Source: Stramonita haemastoma (Eukaryota; Mollusca; Gastropoda; Neogastropoda; Muricidae). Taken from it: a DNA stretch of 12,500 nucleotides. This document shows positions 7,512-12,500 of the stretch, one piece after another. Under the pieces are notes generated by a model that was given only the letters and a program-made list of their open reading frames with translations, did no database searches and was not told the DNA's origin. The position numbers were made by a program, and so were the translations under genes. Within the stretch, counting starts at the first letter, position 1. Each line of letters begins with the position of its first letter. Location of the stretch: the NCBI GenBank assembly GCA_030674155.1, contig CM060324.1, positions 49,024,035-49,036,534 on the forward strand, given 5' to 3'.

Positions 7512-8109
7512 AATTTGCCAACACACGAACACTACTCCCACTAGAGCCAAGTGCACTCAAAACACTAGGGCCTAAACGAAGTGTTACGAATGATAACTAA
7601 CTATTCTATCACTGTTTTACAGTCAGTCGGTGTTCTCTGTTCTTACCGTCTAATCAGCTCCCCATTTGTAACGTAGCAGTGGAAGTAATTATCAAAACCT
7701 TTTTGTTTTCATTGGCCGACAACGTAGCGCCGACCGATCAGTTGTTGCTATCGACTTTTTGTGCCAGACTGATTGATTTGATTTTGAAACAAATGGCAGC
7801 GATTAAATGGAAAGAGAATGAAAGAATGGTAGGAGGAAGCGTGATAATGGGAAATGCCAGAAATAATGAACTGGCCACGTCTGTTGCCCTGCAACTGTAA
7901 CAGAACAGGCCGATACGATCGATTGTAAGCTTCTGAAATCGCCATGCAGAAAACAAGATCGCGCAAAATGGGTTTGCAGGGATGCACCACTTCATTAATT
8001 AATCCAGTAACTGAGTTAGTAAAGGGGAGAATATCTTAGAGAGATTTAGGCGGTGTGGTTGAGAAAACAAGTCACTAACTTACACATGTAATGAAACTGG
8101 GTTTTGATG
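7511..8109. other. Unique DNA; 73-codon frame without ATG start
   Basis: A plus-strand open frame from 7679 to 7900 has ordinary amino-acid composition, but it opens with GTG, not ATG, and resembles no family I recognise. No splice-site pair frames it. It is most likely a chance frame. The segment is one of the few complex, repeat-free stretches in the window, so it is the best place to look for conservation. Confidence 0.4.
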
Positions 8110-8114
8110 TAATT

Positions 8115-8290
8115 ACATTTTTCGGGGTTTTTTTATGTTTTGGTTTAATCCTGCCTTTCTTTCTCTCTTTTCTCTCTGTCTCTTTTTCTTTCATTCTTTT
8201 CCTTTTATTCGGCTTCTTACTTTTTAGCTTTCCTTTTTTTCTCTCTGTTTATTCTCTTCCTGTGTCATTTTCTTTTTCTAATTCATTCAA
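8115..8290 (+). repeat. Polypyrimidine (T/C) tract
   Basis: About 175 bases are dominated by TTTCT, TCTCT and TTTTC units with few purines. This could form triplex DNA, or imitate a splice-acceptor pyrimidine tract, but no AG with an exon follows. An AT-rich stretch with ATATAT runs continues at 8299-8340. Confidence 0.75.
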
Positions 8291-8368
8291 TGTCCTTTTC
8301 ATTATATTATATCATATAATATATATCATGTATGATATATTTTTTTCAACAAACTAGAATGACAATTG

Positions 8369-8410
<42 letters not shown>

Positions 8411-8435
8411 GATGGATGATGACGACGATGATGGA
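8369..8435. repeat. (ATG)n array with degenerate GACGAC end
   Basis: A perfect GAT/ATG trinucleotide run of about 42 bases ends in GAGATGGATGATGACGACGATGATGGAGG. A similar ATGATGACGACGATGATG block recurs at 8984-9004. Confidence 0.9.
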
Positions 8436-8757
8436 GGAGTAAGAAAGAAGTAAAGAAGTACTGGTAAGTTTAAGCTTTCATATATTCCTTTCAATCCTAG
8501 CGTTGTTATGTCACAACTGATTTTCTGTAATTAATTAAATCTCTTTCTGAATTGTACATTTCCAGCCTGTTGCTTCAGGTGGAGAAGCTGTTATGATGAT
8601 GACCATCGCCTGTATATTTTAAAGGCAAAATATATTATTATGTGGATGGTAGTTTATGCCTATTGTGTCTGGCATTTGATCAAGGGAGATCAGGGTATCA
8701 GCTACATCCCAATGTCCTTATTTGATTTAATGTCTTCACATTCAGTGATATTAGAAT
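8436..8757. other. No gene seen
   Basis: Unique AT-rich DNA. A GGTAAGT string at about 8463 has no exon-like sequence before it, only the trinucleotide array. Confidence 0.45.
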
Positions 8758-8758
8758 G

Positions 8759-8806
8759 AGGTGTGTGTGTGTATGCGTGTGTTTGTGTGTGTGTGCGCGC
8801 GCGCAT

Positions 8807-8898
<92 letters not shown>
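8759..8898. repeat. Compound (GT)n-(CG)n-(GT)n-(GA)34 microsatellite
   Basis: An imperfect GT tract (8759-8794), GCGCGCGCGC (8795-8804), a second GT tract to 8830, then a perfect (GA)34 at 8831-8898. The left half can form Z-DNA and the right half is polypurine and triplex-prone. The order echoes, in reverse, the compound repeat at 915-1117. Confidence 0.95.
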
Positions 8899-8900
<2 letters not shown>

Positions 8901-8982
8901 CATAAAGCGATATAATAGTTTATGAATCCGTTTTATTTTTATTCATGTTTTTTAAGGCTGTTTTTAAATACTTTTTTATAGA

Positions 8983-9071
8983 ATGATGATGACGACGATG
9001 ATGATCATTCCATGCGTGCGTGCGTGCGTGCGTGTGTGTGTGTGCATGCGTGCGTGCGTGCGTGTGTGCAT
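8983..9071. repeat. (ATG/ACG)n then (CGTG)n-(TG)n-(CGTG)n
   Basis: AATGATGATGACGACGATG leads to CATGCG and (TGCG)n at 9011-9032, TG dinucleotides, and a second CATGCGTGCG block ending at 9071. The two CATGCGTGCG blocks are about 34 bases apart. Confidence 0.88.
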
Positions 9072-9322
9072 GTTGACGCTGTGCTCAAAATACACTGCCT
9101 ACAGATAGCATCAGTTTTGTTGTCCGGAGACCCTGAATCATTGTTTATTATGATTGATCATTTGACTGATTGACCAGTCATTGATTGATTGATTGTTTCA
9201 CTGATTATTTTATCTACGGGTGGCTAGATCATTTGGAATGTCGGTTGACTGGTCGGTTGGTTGGCGCGTTTTACATTTTACCGTTATTGAGATGGGGCAG
9301 TCTGACATATAAAAGGAATGTC
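9072..9322. other. Unique DNA with a short TTGA-rich patch, no gene
   Basis: Around 9150-9195 there are repeated TGATTGA motifs, including ATTGATTGATTGATTG. No element body is recognised beside it. Confidence 0.45.
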
Positions 9323-9346
9323 TTTTTTTTTTTTTTTTTTTTTTTT
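9323..9346 (+). repeat. T24 homopolymer
   Basis: Twenty-four T residues. This could be the poly(A) tail of a minus-strand retroposon, in which case the body would lie to the right; that side is CAA-rich low-complexity DNA with no recognised body. Confidence 0.9.
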
Positions 9347-9370
9347 ACTTTTCAAGCAGGCTCATTTTTT

Positions 9371-9662
9371 TCAACAACAATAACAACAACAACGACGACG
9401 ACGACAATAGCCACCAACAAATGTGACCAAAAAATTCCCCCTCTTTCCCCTCAAAAAAATCAAACAACAAGAAAACATGTACAACAACCCACAAACAAAA
9501 CGACTTAGAATTTAAACTAATCGGAAAAAACGAAAACGGAACAAACAACAACAACAAAAAAACTCCAACCAAACAAAATCCAAAAATTAACAACAGCTGC
9601 AACAACAAGAATGACAACAACAACAACGAACAACAACAAACAACAACAACAGCAAAAACAAA
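9371..9662 (+). repeat. (CAA)n-rich amino-skewed tract
   Basis: Nearly 300 bases of mainly A and C on the plus strand, with several CAACAACAA runs, a GACGACGACGAC patch (about 9390-9403) and CAAA units. The minus strand gives valine-, leucine- and phenylalanine-rich frames that reflect only this bias. Confidence 0.85.
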
Positions 9663-9936
9663 AAGTAGTTTCATAAATGTTAGTGTTGCACTTGTGCACA
9701 ACTCAACTTTGTGGTTCTGTTTGATTAGCATCAAACTGTTGTTTTTTTCCTAAGAGCAGACTTTATGTCTAACAGTAATATGAAAGGCACAATTCTACCC
9801 ATGCAATTTATTTTGTGCTGTATTAGGATATAGCAATTCAAATCATAGCAGATCTCCATAAGAAATACGGGAAGCTCGCCCCAGGGGCGAGGGTGTTACT
9901 GTAATTTGATATGATAGGACATATTTGTTTTCGTCT
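9663..9936. other. Unique DNA with one GC-rich dyad, no gene
   Basis: AT-rich unique sequence, except for a perfect dyad: CTCGCCCC (9875-9882) and GGGGCGAG (9884-9891) around a single A. As RNA it would fold as a 7-bp GC-rich hairpin with a 3-nt loop. No U-run follows, and no transcript is implied. Confidence 0.55.
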
Positions 9937-9950
9937 CCCCCCCCCCCCCC
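9937..9950 (+). repeat. C14 homopolymer
   Basis: Fourteen C residues (G14 on the minus strand), the same length class as the G runs elsewhere in the window. Confidence 0.9.
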
Positions 9951-10033
9951 TCCAGCCGTCTGTGTACGTTTTGGTTTGCCTGTTATGTGTAAACTTTTTT
10001 CAATTTTTGTTTGTTTGGTTGGACTTTCGTTTG

Positions 10034-10034
<1 letters not shown>

Positions 10035-10080
<46 letters not shown>

Positions 10081-10092
10081 GTGTGTGTGTGT
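10035..10092. repeat. (TG)n microsatellite
   Basis: TG dinucleotides with one TT break at 10079-10080, running directly into the TCAA tetranucleotide array. Confidence 0.93.
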
Positions 10093-10185
10093 CAATCAAT
10101 CAATCAATCAATCAATCAAATTTTTATTTCCAGATGGTACATTGAGTAAGCAGCGATCTGCTTTTTTCCATCAAGCCATCTATCT
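10092..10185 (-). mobile_element. Probable retroposon 3' end with (TTGA)7 tail
   Basis: The plus strand shows (TCAA)7 at 10092-10119. On the minus strand this reads as a TTGA tail after ACCATCTGGAAATAAAAATT. Upstream, in the minus sense, is a 6-bp hairpin: AAGCAG (10148-10153) and CTGCTT (10158-10163) with a CGAT loop. Many LINEs and LINE-dependent SINEs end with a hairpin, an A-rich stretch and a short tandem repeat, so this fits a severely 5'-truncated insertion. No reverse transcriptase sequence is present. The left boundary in the minus sense is uncertain. It could also be just a microsatellite beside unique DNA. Confidence 0.45.
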
Positions 10186-10266
10186 AAAGAAAAGAAAAGA
10201 AAAAAATCAAAACAATAGCAAAAATCAAATCCTAAACAAAACAAAAAACCAACAAAAAACAAAGAT

Positions 10267-10745
<479 letters not shown>

Positions 10746-11395
10746 GTCATAATGTGGAGCATGTATTCATTAACTCCAAGTATAATGTGAACACACCATT
10801 ATCTGTTTGTTGTGGTACACATACATGTCTATAGATTGATTTGTTTCACCCATCACAATCACTGCTTTGCTGATTTGTGAGCTGGGTCCGTCATAGTGTG
10901 GAGCACTTATTTGTGATTTCAATTTTTCACAATGTGGAGCATCAATTTATGAGTTCCATTTGTCACAATGTGGAGCATCCATTTATGAGCTCCATTTGTC
11001 ACAATATGCCATGGAGCTTTATAATAATCATTTATGAGCATTATGATAATCATTTATGAGTTCCGTTTGTCACATAATAAAGCATTATGAGAATATTTTT
11101 TTTGCTCCATTTGTTACAATATGGAGCATTATGTTAATCATTTATGGCCTCCATTTGTCACATTGTGGAGCTTTAATTTTATTTATGAGCTCCATTTGTC
11201 ACAATATGGAGCAGAAAAATAACCATTTATGAGCTCCATTTTTCACCGTTAGTCACAAATAAGCTCCATTTTTCACAATCATTATGATAATCATTAATGG
11301 GCTTCATTTGTCACATTGTGGAGCAATATGATAATTATTTGTTGGAGCTTTAATTGTATTTACAAGCCCCATTTCTCACAATGTGAATAATTTAC
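10746..11395. repeat. Degenerate palindromic minisatellite, unit about 36-44 bp
   Basis: A tandem array whose unit joins two palindromes. The first is GCTCCAT-TTGTCACAA-T-ATGGAGC, clearest at 11189-11212 and 11104-11127. The second is ATGATAATCAT-type (near 11043 and 11284). Positions of the TCAC motif (10927, 10963, 10999, 11070, 11114, 11158, 11199, 11243) give steps of 36, 36, 71, 44, 44, 41 and 44, so the left units are 36 bp and the right ones about 44 bp. GCTCCA and TGGAGC pair within and between units. An isolated unit-like piece sits at 10746-10777, the dense array starts at about 10883, and a stray unit lies near 11547-11590. No coding capacity; function unknown. Confidence 0.85.
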
Positions 11396-11825
11396 AGATC
11401 TCCACAGCCTCCCCCCTCCCCCCCTTCTCATTTTTTGACGTATCTGTGATCCACATCCTTTTCTTTCTTTTGAGCGCTCTTGTTTGTGAAGTGCAGCCAT
11501 TATCCTGCAGAGTATGCAATGGTAAAGAAACTCCGGCAAGTTGTTTACAAATAAGCTCCAGGTGTCATCATTAATTAGTGTAAAGCACATAATTCTGTTG
11601 CATGTTAAGTCTGTGGGGTGTTTGTTGTAGATTTATCTGATTTTTTAAAGACAAAAATACTATTATACATAAGTGTCTTAGGATTGTTCGTAGTTTTGAC
11701 AGACCAGAGCAGACATTTCCAACCATCAAAAAATTAATAATAAGCGCAAAAAAACAAAGCCAAAGAGTATAAAACAAAAGAAAACTAGCCCATTTCTATA
11801 TAACAGACGATCTGTTTTAGCCTGA
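11396..11825. other. No gene seen
   Basis: Begins with a C-rich patch (CCTCCCCCCTCCCCCCC region near 11407-11424). The rest is unique AT-rich DNA apart from the stray minisatellite unit near 11547-11590. Confidence 0.45.
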
Positions 11826-11831
11826 ACCTCT

Positions 11832-12000
11832 CTACACGGTGAACCTGTAGGGACGGGGTACGGGTCTGGTTTGTGCTGGGGTCGATCTCCGGAACAATCT
11901 GTTCTCTTTTATTTCTTCCTGCCAACGGACGGGTCCTTACATCCCGTCACCATGGCAACGGTGGCAGCCAACGATAGTGGCCCGTGATGTACGTTCTGAT
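11832..12000. promoter_or_regulatory. CpG-rich block, candidate regulatory region
   Basis: By eye, about 12 CpG dinucleotides fall in some 170 bases, against very few in the flanking AT-rich DNA, and no simple repeat explains them. It contains the RFX X-box match at 11946-11959 and related CGGACGGGTCC and GACGGGGTACGGGTC motifs. It may be a promoter or enhancer on either strand. A start codon in good context (CACCATGGCA at 11949) opens only an 11-codon frame. Confidence 0.35.
11946..11959. promoter_or_regulatory. RFX X-box motif match
   Basis: GTCACCATGGCAAC fits the RFX consensus GTNRCC-(0-3 nt)-RGYAAC at every position, with a 2-nt spacer. RFX factors bind such near-palindromes, notably in promoters of ciliary genes in animals. 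A 14-bp degenerate match can arise by chance, but its place in a CpG-rich block makes it more credible. Confidence 0.45.
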
Positions 12001-12110
12001 ACCAGCACACCTGATAACTTAACTCCCCTCCCTGTATGTCCTGTCCTGTGCTTTTTTCCCCCATTGCAAAGGCCTACGTCTACCAGTCAGGCCCTGCACT
12101 CTGTCTAAAG

Positions 12111-12184
12111 CTCTGTCTCTCTGTCTGTCTGTCTGTCTCTGTCTCTCTGTCTGTCTCTCTTTCTCTCTCTTAGAATGATGTGGT

Positions 12185-12250
<66 letters not shown>
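12111..12250. repeat. (CTGT/CT)n and (CT)n microsatellites
   Basis: CTGT and CT units with interruptions run from 12111 to 12170. After TAGAATGATGTGGTG, CT dinucleotides run from 12185 to 12250 with a CC slip at 12220-12221. Confidence 0.92.
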
Positions 12251-12253
<3 letters not shown>

Positions 12254-12302
12254 CGTTGTATCTGATTCACTCTGCATTCTGGATCTGAGTTTAGGAACGT
12301 AC

Positions 12303-12304
<2 letters not shown>

Positions 12305-12339
<35 letters not shown>

Positions 12340-12388
12340 TGTGTGTGTCTGTGTGTGTCTGTGTGTGTCTGTGTGTGTCTGTGTCTGT
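12305..12388. repeat. (GT)n passing into a 10-bp GTGTGTGTCT minisatellite
   Basis: (GT)n at 12305-12338 is followed by a regular 10-bp unit, GTGTGTGTCT, repeated five times in register (12331-12380), then GTGTCTGTGA. The single T-to-C-phase change has been amplified as a higher-order unit. Confidence 0.9.
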
Positions 12389-12500
12389 GAATTTATTTTA
12401 TTTATTTATTTTTCTAATTCTTTTATTTCAAGGATAATGAATAATTTACTCACGTGCATATTTTCATCCATTCCCCATGTGTATACAGCTTTGTACATTT
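12389..12500 (-). mobile_element. tRNA-SINE family 1, copy E (3' end, cut by window edge)
   Basis: GATAATGAATAATTTACTCACGTGC and ATACAGCTTTGTACATTT align with the plus-strand reading of copy D (GATAATGGAATAAGCACTCATGTGC; ATGCAGTTTTGTAAATTTT). The TTTA-rich stretch at 12389-12430 is the complement of its A-rich tail. The 3' hairpin is partly lost (GTAA instead of GTGC on one arm). The central domain and any head would lie beyond 12500. Confidence 0.75.

Noticed and set aside
7008..7556. 182-codon minus-strand open frame
   Set aside because: It is made of the CA, ATT and GAT arrays (poly-HT, poly-I, poly-S) joined by short unique sequence; no family resemblance.
7679..7900. 73-codon frame with normal amino-acid composition
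   Set aside because: It begins with GTG, has no eukaryotic start context, no splice partners and no recognised family. Kept only as a note on the unique segment.
8455..8470. Splice donor CTGGTAAGT
   Set aside because: The sequence before it is a trinucleotide array and purine-rich DNA without exon character; the same hexamer occurs by chance at about 4216 and 5771.
9875..9891. Rho-independent terminator from the CTCGCCCC/GGGGCGAG dyad
   Set aside because: No T-run follows on either strand, and this terminator type does not apply to animal nuclear DNA.
10746..11395. CRISPR array
   Set aside because: The repeats are diverged, unit lengths vary, there are no unique spacers of even size, and the context is animal DNA.
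11820..11890. Possible tRNA-like element (TAGCCTGAACC ... GGGTCGATCTCC)
   Set aside because: Both box matches are weak, with no acceptor-stem pairing and no related copy in the window.

Overview
This window looks like intergenic or intronic DNA from an animal with a repeat-rich genome. The best guess is a mollusc, probably a gastropod. Three things point there: very dense long microsatellites; tRNA-derived SINEs whose central and 3' domains I recognise from molluscan sequence; and the lack of any bacterial gene structure. The species assignment is an inference. No protein-coding exon can be defended. Every long open frame either runs through simple repeats (CA, GA, TA, CT, GAT, ATT) or has no recognisable protein content.

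Layout. 1-1.6 kb: one copy of a short hairpin-bearing dispersed repeat (228-350), T/G-skewed DNA, a G14 run and a 200-bp compound microsatellite (915-1117). 1.6-4.2 kb: a nest of short retroposons. It holds a 5'-truncated tRNA-SINE (1636-1920, +), two copies of a second SINE-type 3' domain (2557-2668 and 2825-3000, +), a head-to-tail SINE dimer (3266-3490 and 3491-3825, both -) with one intact Pol III promoter head (3766-3825), and two more hairpin repeats (3112-3224, -; 4078-4205, +). 4.2-5.0 kb: A/C-rich DNA and a long (TA)n. 5.0-5.4 kb: a CpG-rich block with a CCAAT box, followed by a consensus 5' splice site at 5390. This is the best candidate for a promoter and non-coding first exon, but it is unproven. 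5.4-10.5 kb: mostly unique AT-rich DNA broken by long microsatellites, G15 runs, a fourth hairpin repeat (6345-6416, -) and a probable retroposon 3' end with a (TTGA)n tail (10092-10185, -). 10.7-11.4 kb: a degenerate minisatellite built from palindromic units. 11.8-12.0 kb: a second CpG-rich block with a perfect RFX X-box match. 12.1-12.5 kb: CT and GT arrays, then the 3' end of another SINE of the first family, cut by the window edge.

There is no operon or pathway to describe. The common theme is retroposon insertions and microsatellites, many of the latter able to form Z-DNA, triplex, cruciform or quadruplex structures. The most distinctive items are the palindromic minisatellite, the SINE dimer, and the four-copy dispersed repeat in which stem-loops persist despite sequence drift.
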